Source: Chthoniobacteraceae bacterium (GTDB taxonomy: Bacteria; Verrucomicrobiota; Verrucomicrobiia; Chthoniobacterales; Chthoniobacteraceae). Taken from it: a stretch of DNA of 64,000 nt. The notes under the pieces are model-generated. The model was not told where the DNA came from. It did not search any database and was given only the letters and a program-made list of their open reading frames with translations. The stretch spans positions 17,097-81,096 of the forward strand of contig CANFTB010000019.1 of the NCBI GenBank assembly GCA_947449735.1, in the 5' to 3' direction. A program made the translations under genes and the position numbers. Positions 36,142 to 45,869 of this stretch are shown piece by piece (position 1 is the stretch's first letter; every line of letters begins with the position of its first letter).

Positions 36142-38690
36142 GCCAGGCTTTCCACGGCGGTCGCCTTCGGGAGGCAAAACTGCGGTTCAAACGCGAGGCG
36201 TTCATCGATTTTAGCGCCAACACCAATGCTTTCTGGGCCCCGCCGGGGCTGCCGGGAACTGCAGCTCTATGGGAGGCAGCAACTCGCTACCCGGAAGCGG
36301 ATCCTATCCAAATCGCTCAGCGCCTTTCCGATGTTTATGGCACTCCATCAGAGCAGATCCTACCCACCGCCGGAGCCATAGAGGCGCTTTACCTCGCCGC
36401 CCGCCTCTTCCAAGGCGGGAAAGCCCTTCTATTTCACCCGGGCTTCACAGACTACGCGCGTGCATGCAAAGCCGCCGGAATCAGCACCACACAAGCCCTT
36501 CTCCTGCCTGAGCCACCGGAAGGCTCCTCTTTGGCCCCACTCATCGCGCAACACGATCTTGTCATTCTGGGACACCCAAATAATCCCACCGGCCGCCTTT
36601 TTCCAAACCTCGCCGACCTCATTCAAAACCCCGCACACTCGCATGTCGCGTGGATCGTCGACGAGGCGTTCATCGAATTTGTAACGGACTGCGGACAAAA
36701 CAGTCTACTACCCCTGCTCTCGAATCTACCCAACGTCATTGTGCTCGGGGCGCTCACTAAAAGCTGGAGCATCCCGGGCCTCAGACTGGGCTTTATTGCG
36801 GCCTCGAATCTGGAATGGATGTCCGAATTGCGCTCGCTTCAAGCCCCTTGGCCCATCAGCGGCATCACCGAAAGCTGGGCTCTGGAGCACCTGACGCGGA
36901 CGAACCACAAAGACATGCAGTCAAGCCTCCTGCCCCTCGCATCCATCAGAAGCGAGTTTGCCGGGGCCATGGCAAGCCTGCCGGGCATGACTCCCCTTCC
37001 CTCGGACGCCAATTTTTTCTTGGTTCACACTGCTCTCCGAAAAGTGTCCGAAATCGAAAGCGCCTGCGGCGAGGCGGGCATTCTGATTCGCCCTTGCACA
37101 GGCTTTGAAGGACTGGATCCGGAGCGCCACTTTCGTGTTGCGGTCCGTACCCCCTCCGAAAATCTCCAGTTGATCGAAGTCCTGAAAAGTCTCACGAAGG
37201 CCTCACCGTCCATTCTCCCCGCCCGCAGACCGAGGGGTATGCGCTCGCTTAGCATTCTGGGTACCTCGTCAAACAGTGGCAAAAGTTGGGTTGCCACGGC
37301 GTTTTGCGCGCTTTTGCGAAGGAATGGACTCAATGTGGCTCCTTTCAAGGCCCAGAACATGTCGAACAACTCGGCTGTGACTCCAGACGGCAGGGAAATT
37401 GGAAGGGCACAGGCGGTGCAGGCCGAGGCCTGCGGACGTCTGCCCACAGTTGAGATGAATCCGATTCTCCTCAAACCCTCCGGGGGAGGCGGCTCGCAAC
37501 TCATCCACATGGGCACCGCGCGCGGCCATATTAAAGCGGCGGATTACTACAAGCAAATCGACTCGCTCTGGCCGGGGGTGGAGTCATGCCTCTCGCATTG
37601 GAAAGAAAACTGCGACGTTCTGGTTCTTGAGGGCGCAGGATCTCCAGTGGAGCTCAATCTGTTGTCGCGAGATCTGGTCAACATGCGTCCAGGACGCCAT
37701 CTGAACGGCAAGTGGTTGCTCGTCGCGGATATTGAACGGGGCGGCGTCTTTGCACAGGCCGCAGGCACATGGGGCCTACTGGAGCCGGCAGATCGCTCCC
37801 GGTGCTGCGGGTTAATCGTGAACAAGTTCCGGGGCGACCTCTCCCTTTTTTCCGACGCCGGCGACTATTTTAAACCCCATTTCGGCGCTCCATTTCTCGG
37901 CACCCTGCCCTATGCAAAGGACCTCCAACCAGAAGGAGAGGACAGCTTAAGCTCCGTTCCCGATCGGAAGGACAGCGGGCATCCTGTGCACTGGATTCGG
38001 TTTCCACACAGTTCCAACTCGCAAGACAGCCAGCCTTGGGACTTGGACGAGGGAGTCCGCACCCTATGGGTAGACAGACCGCAAGAACTCGCCGGCGCCA
38101 AGGTGATCGTGCTACCCGGTAGCAAGAACACGATCGAGGACCTCAACTGGTTGCATTCCTCAGGCATGTCGGCAGCCATCTTGGAAGCAAACACGCGGGG
38201 GGTCCTGATCATCGGCATTTGCGGAGGATTCCAAATGCTGGGCCGCACGGTGTCCGACCCAATGGGAGTTGCAGGAAGCCAGGGAGATGCCGAGGGCCTT
38301 GGACTTCTCGACGTTGAGACCTGGTTCGAGTCAGAGAAGGAGGTCCGCAATGTGGAGGCCGTTTTCGAGGGCGAGCGCTGGCAGGCATATGAAATCCACA
38401 TGGGCCGAACCCGCTTCACCCGAGAACAGCTCCCCCTTCTACAGATATTGGACTCGGGAGACTTGAGGCCGGAGGGAGTCAGAAACCAAACAGTGTGGGG
38501 CACATATCTGCACGGTCTTTTTGAATCAGCCAATCTGCGGCGCGAGATCGGCCAAATCGCCGGGTTTAAGGCTCACCGAACGGCGGCGGTGTCATTCCGG
38601 ACGCAAAGGGAGACGCTCTACAATCAAATGGCCGATCTCCTTGAATCCCACCTCAATTTGGAGGACCTCTGGCGGTATGTGGAGAACTGA
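36138..38690 (+). CDS. cobD-cobQ: Fusion of threonine-phosphate decarboxylase and cobyric acid synthase
   Basis: 850 residues. The first part (about 1-350) is a PLP-dependent fold type I enzyme of the CobD/CobC type: HGG near 6-8, GHPNNPTG (145-152), VDEAFIEF, and the Schiff-base lysine K208 in TKSWSIPGLRLG. It gives aminopropanol phosphate from threonine phosphate. From M368 it is a complete CobQ/CbiP: GTSSNSGKS P-loop, KAQNMSNNSAV, and glutamine amidotransferase cysteine C695 in GICGGFQML. It amidates four corrin side chains. Both activities feed CbiB, encoded next, so the fusion joins the two substrates of one step. An internal start at 37239 for a separate CobQ cannot be excluded. Confidence 0.94.
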   Translation: MSQAFHGGRLREAKLRFKREAFIDFSANTNAFWAPPGLPGTAALWEAATRYPEADPIQIAQRLSDVYGTPSEQILPTAGAIEALYLAARLFQGGKALLFHPGFTDYARACKAAGISTTQALLLPEPPEGSSLAPLIAQHDLVILGHPNNPTGRLFPNLADLIQNPAHSHVAWIVDEAFIEFVTDCGQNSLLPLLSNLPNVIVLGALTKSWSIPGLRLGFIAASNLEWMSELRSLQAPWPISGITESWALEHLTRTNHKDMQSSLLPLASIRSEFAGAMASLPGMTPLPSDANFFLVHTALRKVSEIESACGEAGILIRPCTGFEGLDPERHFRVAVRTPSENLQLIEVLKSLTKASPSILPARRPRGMRSLSILGTSSNSGKSWVATAFCALLRRNGLNVAPFKAQNMSNNSAVTPDGREIGRAQAVQAEACGRLPTVEMNPILLKPSGGGGSQLIHMGTARGHIKAADYYKQIDSLWPGVESCLSHWKENCDVLVLEGAGSPVELNLLSRDLVNMRPGRHLNGKWLLVADIERGGVFAQAAGTWGLLEPADRSRCCGLIVNKFRGDLSLFSDAGDYFKPHFGAPFLGTLPYAKDLQPEGEDSLSSVPDRKDSGHPVHWIRFPHSSNSQDSQPWDLDEGVRTLWVDRPQELAGAKVIVLPGSKNTIEDLNWLHSSGMSAAILEANTRGVLIIGICGGFQMLGRTVSDPMGVAGSQGDAEGLGLLDVETWFESEKEVRNVEAVFEGERWQAYEIHMGRTRFTREQLPLLQILDSGDLRPEGVRNQTVWGTYLHGLFESANLRREIGQIAGFKAHRTAAVSFRTQRETLYNQMADLLESHLNLEDLWRYVEN

Positions 38691-39756
38691 CACCCTGCAA
38701 TTTCTGACCGCTGTCGGGATGGACGTTTGCCTTGGAGACCCCCGAGGAATGCCCCACATCACGCGCGCCGCTGGAACGCTCATTCCGTTCTTTGAAAACA
38801 TCTTGTCGGTTCCTACGGCCCGCTCGGTCTCGGGAGGAGTGCTTCTCTGGGTCTGCGTAAACGGGGCGATGCTGGGGGGCTACCTGCTCATAAGAATGGC
38901 ATTACATTCCTTTAGTCCAGCTCTCGCCTGGGTTTGGGACGCCTTCGTGATCTACCAGACACTCGCCGCCCGCGATCTTGACGTGCACGCCCGCGCCGTG
39001 CTCAAACCACTGTTACTTGGCGACATCGACAGCGGACGCAATGCCGCGGGCCGCATCGTCGGAAGAGACACCGCCATACTCGACGAAGGCGGAGTCTCCC
39101 GCGCAGCTGTGGAAGCGGTTGCAGAAAGCGCCACAGACGGCTTCGTTGCCCCCCTATTTTGGGCGGCGGTTGGGGGAGCGCCGGCAGCGCTCATCTACCG
39201 CACATCAAACACGCTCGATTCAATGGTTGGTCACCGAAATGAGCGCTACGAGACTTTCGGCAAGTTCTCAGCCCGAATGGATGACGTTTTGTCTTTTATC
39301 CCTGCCCGCTTGTGCGCGTTCGCCTCACTGCTTCCGCGTGGATTCCGGTACGCCCTCGCCGTCAAAACGGAGGCGGGCGCGCACTCCAGCCCGAACGCAG
39401 GGTGGAGCGAAGCTGCCGCAGCCTGGGCACTGAACATAAGACTCGGAGGCACCAATTACTACGACGGCGCGCCGCACCACGGACCGGTTTTTAACGCCTT
39501 CGGAAGGTCCGCCCAACCCAATGACATACTGCGGGTCCTGCGTTGGTTCTGGGGAGTTGTCTTGGTGTGTGTTGTCCTGATGGGCACTGTTCTTTCCATC
39601 CGCGACCGTCCGAAGCTCCATCCCAGCGTCCAGCCTCCCGCACCCGATTTAATGTTACCCGAACCCCGCCTTAAACAGGAATTCACCCCGCTGCCATCGC
39701 CTCTCCCGGAGAAAATGCGCGGTAGCTTTTCAGAAAGGTCGTCCAATGGAAAATAG
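38677..39756 (+). CDS. cbiB: Adenosylcobinamide-phosphate synthase
   Basis: 359 residues from the ATG at 38677, overlapping the cobD-cobQ stop by 14 bases. The longer in-frame start at 38521 would lie far inside cobQ and encodes non-family residues. CbiB is an integral membrane protein that attaches aminopropanol (phosphate) to adenosylcobyric acid. Family segments DVCLGDPRGMPH, RDLDVHARAVLKPL, VVAE-like AVEAVAESATDGFVAPLFW, and ERYETFGKFSARMDD are present. Hydrophobic helices near the N- and C-termini agree. The last 40 residues are a proline-rich tail not usual for the family. Confidence 0.95.
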   Translation: MWRTDTLQFLTAVGMDVCLGDPRGMPHITRAAGTLIPFFENILSVPTARSVSGGVLLWVCVNGAMLGGYLLIRMALHSFSPALAWVWDAFVIYQTLAARDLDVHARAVLKPLLLGDIDSGRNAAGRIVGRDTAILDEGGVSRAAVEAVAESATDGFVAPLFWAAVGGAPAALIYRTSNTLDSMVGHRNERYETFGKFSARMDDVLSFIPARLCAFASLLPRGFRYALAVKTEAGAHSSPNAGWSEAAAAWALNIRLGGTNYYDGAPHHGPVFNAFGRSAQPNDILRVLRWFWGVVLVCVVLMGTVLSIRDRPKLHPSVQPPAPDLMLPEPRLKQEFTPLPSPLPEKMRGSFSERSSNGK

Positions 39757-40300
39757 CACACGCCTCAAACACGGCGCATTTCAGATCTACACAGGCGAGG
39801 GCAAAGGAAAAAGCACGGCCAGCATGGGCCTCATGCTCAGGGCCCTCGGCTGCGGGTTTCACGTCTACTACCTTCGAATGATGAAGCCGCGCTGGAAGAC
39901 AGGCGAACTCGCACTCTGCCCCACGCTGCACCCGAACCTCACCTACAAAAACGTGGAACAGGATTGGATTCTGTCACGCAGCAAGCACATCCCGGAGCAC
40001 GTCGAAGCGATGACAAAGGCGCTCGCTGCGGAGATGGATATTCTGCAGGAGGTTCTGGTTTCAGCGGCGCACGATCTGGTGGTTGTTGATGAAATTAACT
40101 ACTGCATCCATCGCGGCCTCATCCCTGTGGATCGCGCTCTTGAACTCGTGCGCAGCAAACCCCCGCAGGTTGAACTCGTCTTCACCGGACGCTATGCGCA
40201 TGAGTCACTCATCGAAGCGGCCGACGTCGTGACAGAAATGCGGAAAATCAAACACCACTTCGACGCGGGAGTGGCCGCCCGGCGCGGGATCGAATTCTGA
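39746..40300 (+). CDS. cobO: Cob(I)yrinic acid a,c-diamide adenosyltransferase (CobA/CobO/BtuR type)
   Basis: 184 residues with P-loop YTGEGKGKST near the N-terminus (16-25) and VVVDEINYCIHRGLIP (about 112-127), both diagnostic of the CobA/CobO/BtuR family. It transfers the adenosyl group of ATP to cob(I)alamin-type corrinoids. The start overlaps cbiB by 11 bases. Next gene follows 11 bases after the stop. Sequence is ordinary for the family. Confidence 0.95.
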   Translation: MENSTRLKHGAFQIYTGEGKGKSTASMGLMLRALGCGFHVYYLRMMKPRWKTGELALCPTLHPNLTYKNVEQDWILSRSKHIPEHVEAMTKALAAEMDILQEVLVSAAHDLVVVDEINYCIHRGLIPVDRALELVRSKPPQVELVFTGRYAHESLIEAADVVTEMRKIKHHFDAGVAARRGIEF

Positions 40301-40311
40301 GACCCTCGTTT

Positions 40312-41673
40312 ATGCTCCACCTCAACGACAACGCCCCAGCCTCAGGCTTTGTAATCGGCGGCCTCCACGGCAGCAGTGGAAAGACCGTTGTTACGTGCCT
40401 TTTGGCGGCCGGACTCCAAGCCCGGGGCTCAATCGTTCAGACGTTCAAGGCGGGCCCGGATTTTCTCGATACGGGCTACCACAGCCAGTTCTGCGAACGC
40501 CCTTCGCGAAACCTCGACGCTTGGCTGATGGGCAAGGAGCGCATTATCGAAGACGCGACCGCGCACACCCGGGACGCGACGGGTATTTTAGAAGGCGTGA
40601 TGGGCCTCTTCGACGGCGCATCGGCAACCTCGGAAGCAGGGAGCACTATGGAACTTGCGCGCTGGCTGGGGTGGCCTGTGGTTCTTTGCCTGCCCGCGGC
40701 CAAGGCTGGACGCTCACTGGGGGCGATGCTCAGGGGCTTCATCACCGAGGCGGCTCCCTATGGAATCGCTGGGGTCGTCCTGAACGGCGTCAGCGGCAGT
40801 TCGCACGCCGAATACCTGAAGGAGGCCATTCGCCCGCTGGGGATTCCCGTTCTGGGAGCCATCCCGCAGGATCCAATTCTTGCGTGGCCCGAGCGACACC
40901 TTGGGCTTCAAGCTTCTCAAGAGCGGTCACTTCCCCCATCACAGGAACTTGCCAGCATTGCTGCCGCACACCTCGACCTTGATGGGCTCCAAAGGCTCGC
41001 GAGAACCCACGTTCCGTCGCCATCAGACCACCTCGCTCCCATGCACCAGGCAGGCAGAAGCGACAAACCCGGCATGCGCGTCGCCATCGCAATGGACGAA
41101 GCCTTCCATTTTTACTATGCCGCCAACATTGACTGGCTGAAGGCACAGGGTGCGGAACTCCTTCCTTTTTCCCCCGTCGCAGATCGAACGCTCCCCCGGA
41201 ATGCAGATGCGCTCGTGATTGGGGGAGGCTTTCCGGAGGTGTACGCACGGCAAATAGCAGACAACGCCTCTCTGCGGTCTGAAATCCGTTCGGCCATTCA
41301 CTCAGGTCTCCCGTGTTACGCGGAGTGCGGTGGCTTGATGTTCCTCTCGCAGCACTTGAGACTAACCGGAGGAGAAACATTTCCAATGTGCGGCGTCATT
41401 CCGGGGGATGTCGAGATGACACGGTCGCTTCAAAATTTTGGCTATTGCACGGCCACAGACAACCTTGGGAGCGCCCACTTTGGACATGAATTTCATCACT
41501 CCCAATGGTTGAGTGAGGAGGCGCATGCCAATGCCTGGAGCGTAAAGCGCAACCGCACCGGACGCAGCAGGCTCGAGGGTTTTGAAGCCCACGCCCTCCA
41601 CGCGTCTTATGTTCACCCCTTTTTCCCTAACAGCGCCTCCTTTCTGAGGAGCAAACTCGGATTCGCCTCATGA
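40312..41673 (+). CDS. cbiA: Cobyrinate a,c-diamide synthase
   Basis: 453 residues. N-terminal P-loop-type segment [10 protein letters not shown] (16-25), then [13 protein letters not shown] (about 43-55) and GVMGLFDG. The C-terminal class I glutamine amidotransferase half has the catalytic cysteine in [12 protein letters not shown], and the HHS segment near 397 supplies the triad histidine region. It amidates carboxylates a and c of (cobalt-)cobyrinate. It overlaps cbiE by four bases. Confidence 0.95.
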   Translation: MLHLNDNAPASGFVIGGLHGSSGKTVVTCLLAAGLQARGSIVQTFKAGPDFLDTGYHSQFCERPSRNLDAWLMGKERIIEDATAHTRDATGILEGVMGLFDGASATSEAGSTMELARWLGWPVVLCLPAAKAGRSLGAMLRGFITEAAPYGIAGVVLNGVSGSSHAEYLKEAIRPLGIPVLGAIPQDPILAWPERHLGLQASQERSLPPSQELASIAAAHLDLDGLQRLARTHVPSPSDHLAPMHQAGRSDKPGMRVAIAMDEAFHFYYAANIDWLKAQGAELLPFSPVADRTLPRNADALVIGGGFPEVYARQIADNASLRSEIRSAIHSGLPCYAECGGLMFLSQHLRLTGGETFPMCGVIPGDVEMTRSLQNFGYCTATDNLGSAHFGHEFHHSQWLSEEAHANAWSVKRNRTGRSRLEGFEAHALHASYVHPFFPNSASFLRSKLGFAS

Positions 41674-42353
41674 TTCACTGCATCGGCGCCGGCCCCGGCG
41701 ATTCACAATTTTTAACTCTTCGCGCCCGCGACCTCATTGCCACCGCTGACGTAGTGGCGGGTTTTGATGCGGTACTTGAGGTCGCCCGGCCCCATATCCG
41801 TCCAGATTCGCTCCAGATCCCAATGAATTACAGGGACCAGACGGAGCGTCTAGCCGAGGTCGCAGCACTTCATCACGGTGGGAAAAAATGCGTGGTTGTG
41901 TTCATGGGGGACATTCACTTCTCCGGTTTCCAGTTTCTAGAACGCGTCGACAAGGCGTGCGGCCACCCGGTTGAAACCGTTCCCGGCATCAGCTCGGCCC
42001 AGATTCTCGCCAGCCGCTGCCGAGTTTGCTTTGATGAAACCACTTTCGTTACATTCCACCGGAGGGGAGACATCGCCCCCTTCCAAAGGCATCTCGTGAG
42101 GGTTCTCGAAGACCAGCGAAACGCCATCATCATTCCGAGGCCCTGGGATTTTATGCCGAAAGACATCGCTGCCTACCTGCTCTCCAGCGGCATTCCGGGC
42201 GCGCACCAGGTAGAGGTCTGGGAGCAACTGACCCGGAGTGAGGCGAACTGGCAGGGCCGCCTGGACGCCTGCACAGGGGACTTCACAGACATGAGCATCG
42301 TTTTAGTGCGGGCACTTTCGCCCTTTCCCAGCCAGATCTATTCCACAACATGA
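41670..42353 (+). CDS. cbiE: Cobalt-precorrin-7 C5-methyltransferase
   Basis: 227 residues; a SAM-dependent tetrapyrrole methylase fold. [14 protein letters not shown] (6-19), [13 protein letters not shown] and a late DMSIVLV match CbiE. It methylates C5 of the corrin ring. The usual GDP motif reads GDI (about 80-82), a mild change. In many genomes CbiE is fused to or next to CbiT, which methylates C15 and removes the acetate carboxyl; here the gene ends after the CbiE domain, and no CbiT is found in the window. Confidence 0.9.
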   Translation: MIHCIGAGPGDSQFLTLRARDLIATADVVAGFDAVLEVARPHIRPDSLQIPMNYRDQTERLAEVAALHHGGKKCVVVFMGDIHFSGFQFLERVDKACGHPVETVPGISSAQILASRCRVCFDETTFVTFHRRGDIAPFQRHLVRVLEDQRNAIIIPRPWDFMPKDIAAYLLSSGIPGAHQVEVWEQLTRSEANWQGRLDACTGDFTDMSIVLVRALSPFPSQIYSTT

Positions 42354-44002
42354 TCGACTTACCCAAAGACATAGCACTGGTGGTGGCCGGCCATGGCAGC
42401 CGCGATCCGGAGGGAGTCGAGCAGTTCGAACGTTTTGTCGACGTGGTGCGGCTGCGGGCGGGCGGAAGGATCGTGGAACACGGCTATCTGGAGTTTGCCC
42501 GCCCCACCATCGACGAAGGGGTTCGTAAGGCGATTCAATCCGGAGCGAAAAAGGTTTCAGTGGTTCCCGGAGTCCTTCTCGGAGCCACCCACGCCAAAAA
42601 TGACATGCCTGTTGAGGTACAGGCGCTCCAGCGGGAGTTTCCCGAATGCGACATCCGTTACGGTGCGCCGATGCACCTGCATCCCTCCGTGCTCCAGCTC
42701 TGCCGGGTGCGCATTGTGGAAGCGGAGGCCCAGTCTTCAAAGATTGTTCCCCGTTCAGACACCTGCCTTGTCGTGGTGGGACGGGGCACCACGGACCCAG
42801 ATGCCAATTCGGACGTCACCAAGCTCGCGAGAATCCTCGAGGAAGGCATGGGATTCGCGGCCTCCTTTGTCTGCTATTCGGGCACCGCAAAACCCGGCTT
42901 GAGTGAGGGGTTTGAAACGGCGGTCCGCATGGGCTGCAGCCGCCTACTCATCGTACCGTTTTTTCTGTTCACCGGCGTTCTTATCAAACGAATCACCGCC
43001 GCAGTGGAGGTGATCGCGGCAAGCCGTCCGCAAGTCGAGATCCTGTGCGCCGGTCATCTCGATTCGCACCCGCTTACCGCGGACGCGCTGCTTGACCGGG
43101 GCCGCGAGGCCTTCGAGGGTAAAGCGCTCATGAACTGCGGACTGTGCAAATACAGGACGGCCATCATCGGCTACGAAAGCGAGGCTGGCGCTCCCCAAAT
43201 AGGCCATCACTTTCACGTGCGCGGCGGTGGGCCCTCAACAACACAATCTCCAGCGGACGCATCCGGAAGCCCTGCGCCTGCTCCCCAAATTCCGGCCGTC
43301 ATCGATCGCGGAGACGCGCCGCAATCCTCAGCCGCAGGAGCACTGCCCGCAGGAACTGCCCCAGGCCTTCCGTATGAAATGCATCCCATCGAGGAGAAGA
43401 GCTTCGAGATCATCGCACAAGGGCGCGACTGGACGGGCTTTCCCGAGGAGCAAATTGAGATCCTCCAACGCCTCGTGCACACCTCCGGTGATTTCGAGGC
43501 TCCAGATTCGATGTTTCTCTCGAAGGGCGCAGCCGGGGCGGGAGTTCGAGCAATACTCGACCGATGCACCATCGTCACGGACGTCACAATGGTCCAGTCA
43601 GGCCTCAGGCGCGCCCTGATTTCCCAACTTGGACTCCGGACCGCCTGCCTTGTGCACGACGACGAAACCAAGCTCGTTGCGCAGGCGAACGGCCTTACAA
43701 AGTCCGCAGCCGGTATACGAAGAGCGTGGCTTAAGTACGGCAACAACACTTTGTTGGCCATTGGCGACGCGCCGACTGCGGTAGAGGAGGCCGTTCGGTT
43801 GATCCAGGAGCAGGGATGGCGTCCGAGACTCGTAATCGGACTGCCCGTGGGATTTGTAGGAACCCAAGAATCCAAGGAGCGCCTCCGCAAATGCCTCCAT
43901 GTACCCCGCATCACCAACCGGGGAACTCGCGGAGGCTCACCCTGGGCGGCAGCTACGGTTAACGCCCTTTTAATTCAGGCGAGTCGGGTTTCAAAGGGAT
44001 GA
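42350..44002 (+). CDS. cbiX-cbiC: Fusion of sirohydrochlorin cobaltochelatase and cobalt-precorrin-8 methylmutase
   Basis: 550 residues. Residues 1-290 are a long-form CbiX, two ferrochelatase-like halves with AGHGSRDP at 13-20 and a second GRGTTDP. This part ends with M261-N-C263-x2-C266 and H286-H-F-H289, matching the MXCXXC iron-sulfur and histidine-rich tail known in some CbiX proteins. A low-complexity proline/alanine linker (about 292-343) leads to CbiC from M344: [13 protein letters not shown] and NALLIQ-like ends. CbiX inserts cobalt into factor II; CbiC moves the C11 methyl to C12. These are early and late steps, so the fusion is not between consecutive reactions. Confidence 0.93.
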   Translation: MIDLPKDIALVVAGHGSRDPEGVEQFERFVDVVRLRAGGRIVEHGYLEFARPTIDEGVRKAIQSGAKKVSVVPGVLLGATHAKNDMPVEVQALQREFPECDIRYGAPMHLHPSVLQLCRVRIVEAEAQSSKIVPRSDTCLVVVGRGTTDPDANSDVTKLARILEEGMGFAASFVCYSGTAKPGLSEGFETAVRMGCSRLLIVPFFLFTGVLIKRITAAVEVIAASRPQVEILCAGHLDSHPLTADALLDRGREAFEGKALMNCGLCKYRTAIIGYESEAGAPQIGHHFHVRGGGPSTTQSPADASGSPAPAPQIPAVIDRGDAPQSSAAGALPAGTAPGLPYEMHPIEEKSFEIIAQGRDWTGFPEEQIEILQRLVHTSGDFEAPDSMFLSKGAAGAGVRAILDRCTIVTDVTMVQSGLRRALISQLGLRTACLVHDDETKLVAQANGLTKSAAGIRRAWLKYGNNTLLAIGDAPTAVEEAVRLIQEQGWRPRLVIGLPVGFVGTQESKERLRKCLHVPRITNRGTRGGSPWAAATVNALLIQASRVSKG

Positions 44003-45144
44003 AGGGCAACGCACCAGCATTTAATCCTTTAATCCCGTATGACCTCACCGCTCCAGCGGCGAACGGCCTTAGGCGGGGCTTCACCACAGGGACGAGTGCC
44101 ACCGCGGCCACCAAAGCCGCGCTAACACTTCTGCTCTCCGGAACGCTGCCCGAGGAGGTCCAGGTCTCTCTCCCCGACGGTCTCCATTATCTCCCCATTC
44201 CAATCAGCCCCCTACCCCAAACCAAGGGATGGGCCTCCGCGTCAGTGATCAAAGACGGAGGAGATGATCCCGATCAAACCCACAAGGCCCGAATCATTTC
44301 CAAGGTTCGTCGAAACCTCCATGGAAGCATCGTTTTTCTCAAAGGTGACGGGGTTGGCATTGTTACCCAGCCAGGTTTGCGGATTCCCATCGGCGAACCG
44401 GCGATCAATTCAGTGCCGCGTGCGATGATCCGACAGGCAGTGTACGAGGTCATTGAAACCGACTCGGAGAGCCTTGGACTGGACATTGAAATCGGCTGTG
44501 AAAACGGCGAGGAGATTGCCAAGCGCACGTTCAATCCGAGGCTGGGAATCTTGAACGGCATTTCGATCCTGGGCACCACGGGAATTGTCGAGCCAAAGTC
44601 TCTCGCCTCTTTCATGGCCTCAATTGAGGTCTACGTCCGGGTGGCCCTTGGAGACAGCCCAGCACAGATCGTCCTGTCTCCGGGCAACCTCGGACAGCGA
44701 TTCGCCAGATCATCACTTAATCTGCCCGTCAATCGGATCGTCCAAATGTCGAATTTCGCAGGCTTTGCGATCGACTGCGTATCCACCACCCTTCAGGAGT
44801 CAGGAAGCCTCCTTCCCCTCCTATGGGTGATCGGTCATCCGGGAAAACTAGCCAAGCTTCTCCTCGACGAGTGGGACACCCACTCAAACCGCGCAGTCAA
44901 CGCGGTGGATGCACTCACCAAGACCGCATCGCACCACTTTCCCGACATGACTCCCCTGATCTGCGGCGCACCAAGCACGGAGGCGGTCATTGAGCGACTG
45001 AAGGATCATCCGTACGCCAACGCCTTCTGGAGTCGCATGGAGGATGAGATCGAGGCAGTTGTCCTCGGGCGGATCCGGAACGTTGACCGGGTCCAGGTCC
45101 GCCTTTTTGGAATGGAAGGGACGCCCCTTGGAGGCAACTCATGA
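43999..45144 (+). CDS. cbiD: Cobalt-precorrin-5B C1-methyltransferase
   Basis: 381 residues, typical length. The N-terminal signature reads LRRGFTTGTSATAATKAAL (about 24-42); the family normally has GTCAAAA, so the cysteine is serine here. Other family segments (VIKDGGDDPDQTHKA about 83-97, GVGIVTQPGL about 119-128, LGTTGIVEP, and the late MSNFAGFAID) are intact. CbiD uses SAM to methylate C1 in the anaerobic route, and is a marker of the cobalt-early pathway. Overlaps both neighbours by four bases. Confidence 0.95.
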   Translation: MKGNAPAFNPLIPYDLTAPAANGLRRGFTTGTSATAATKAALTLLLSGTLPEEVQVSLPDGLHYLPIPISPLPQTKGWASASVIKDGGDDPDQTHKARIISKVRRNLHGSIVFLKGDGVGIVTQPGLRIPIGEPAINSVPRAMIRQAVYEVIETDSESLGLDIEIGCENGEEIAKRTFNPRLGILNGISILGTTGIVEPKSLASFMASIEVYVRVALGDSPAQIVLSPGNLGQRFARSSLNLPVNRIVQMSNFAGFAIDCVSTTLQESGSLLPLLWVIGHPGKLAKLLLDEWDTHSNRAVNAVDALTKTASHHFPDMTPLICGAPSTEAVIERLKDHPYANAFWSRMEDEIEAVVLGRIRNVDRVQVRLFGMEGTPLGGNS

Positions 45145-45869
45145 GCAAGACAGGGACATTTTATGGAATTGGAGTCGGCCCGGGCGAGCCCGGTCTGCTG
45201 CCCGTGGTCGCGTGGGAAACCCTGAAATGCTGCCATGTGATTTACATTCCCCGCGCTTCTTCTCAGGACGCGTCCACAGCAAAAGCCTGCCTGCCCGCGC
45301 ACTCGATCCCCGACGAACGTTTCAAGGAGATCGAGTTCGACATGTCAAAGGACCACTCGGTCCTTGCCGAGCGCTACTCCCATTCGGCGAAAGAGATCGC
45401 CAGACAGTTGCGGCAGGGCTTGGACGTTGCCTACCTGACGATTGGAGACACGATGACGTTCTCAACGTTCAACTACCAGCTTCAGGCTGTCCGTGAGGCC
45501 TGCCCGGAGGCGCCCTGGCGTGTGTTTCCAGGAGTCACGAGCTACGCGGCGCTCGCGGCATGCACGGGGTTCGCACTCGGGGAGGGCAAGGAGCGGGTTC
45601 AGATCTTGCCGTGCCCCGAAGATCCCGGAGCTCTCCAGCGCGCAATCGAAACAAACGACATCGTCGTTTTGATGAAGATTGGGAGACGCCTCTCCATGGT
45701 GGTCGCGCTCCTCGAGTCCATGAACCTTCTGCGGGAGGCGGTTTTCGGGACCCGCGTCGGAACCACTGAGGCAGTGTGTTTGACCGGCATCGAACCGCTC
45801 CTCCTTAATCCCGCCTACGGCTATCTTTCCACCATGCTGATCAGGAACCCCTCACCACGACCCCTATGA
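45141..45869 (+). CDS. cbiL: Cobalt-factor II C20-methyltransferase
   Basis: 242 residues of the tetrapyrrole methylase fold: YGIGVGPGEPGLLPVVAWE near the N-terminus, YLTIGDTMTFSTFNY (about 93-107) and FPGVTSYAALAA. It adds the C20 methyl, the first methylation after cobalt insertion. The motif usually written GDP is GDT here. The short 242-residue length is usual. ATGA overlaps on both sides. Confidence 0.93.
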   Translation: MSKTGTFYGIGVGPGEPGLLPVVAWETLKCCHVIYIPRASSQDASTAKACLPAHSIPDERFKEIEFDMSKDHSVLAERYSHSAKEIARQLRQGLDVAYLTIGDTMTFSTFNYQLQAVREACPEAPWRVFPGVTSYAALAACTGFALGEGKERVQILPCPEDPGALQRAIETNDIVVLMKIGRRLSMVVALLESMNLLREAVFGTRVGTTEAVCLTGIEPLLLNPAYGYLSTMLIRNPSPRPL

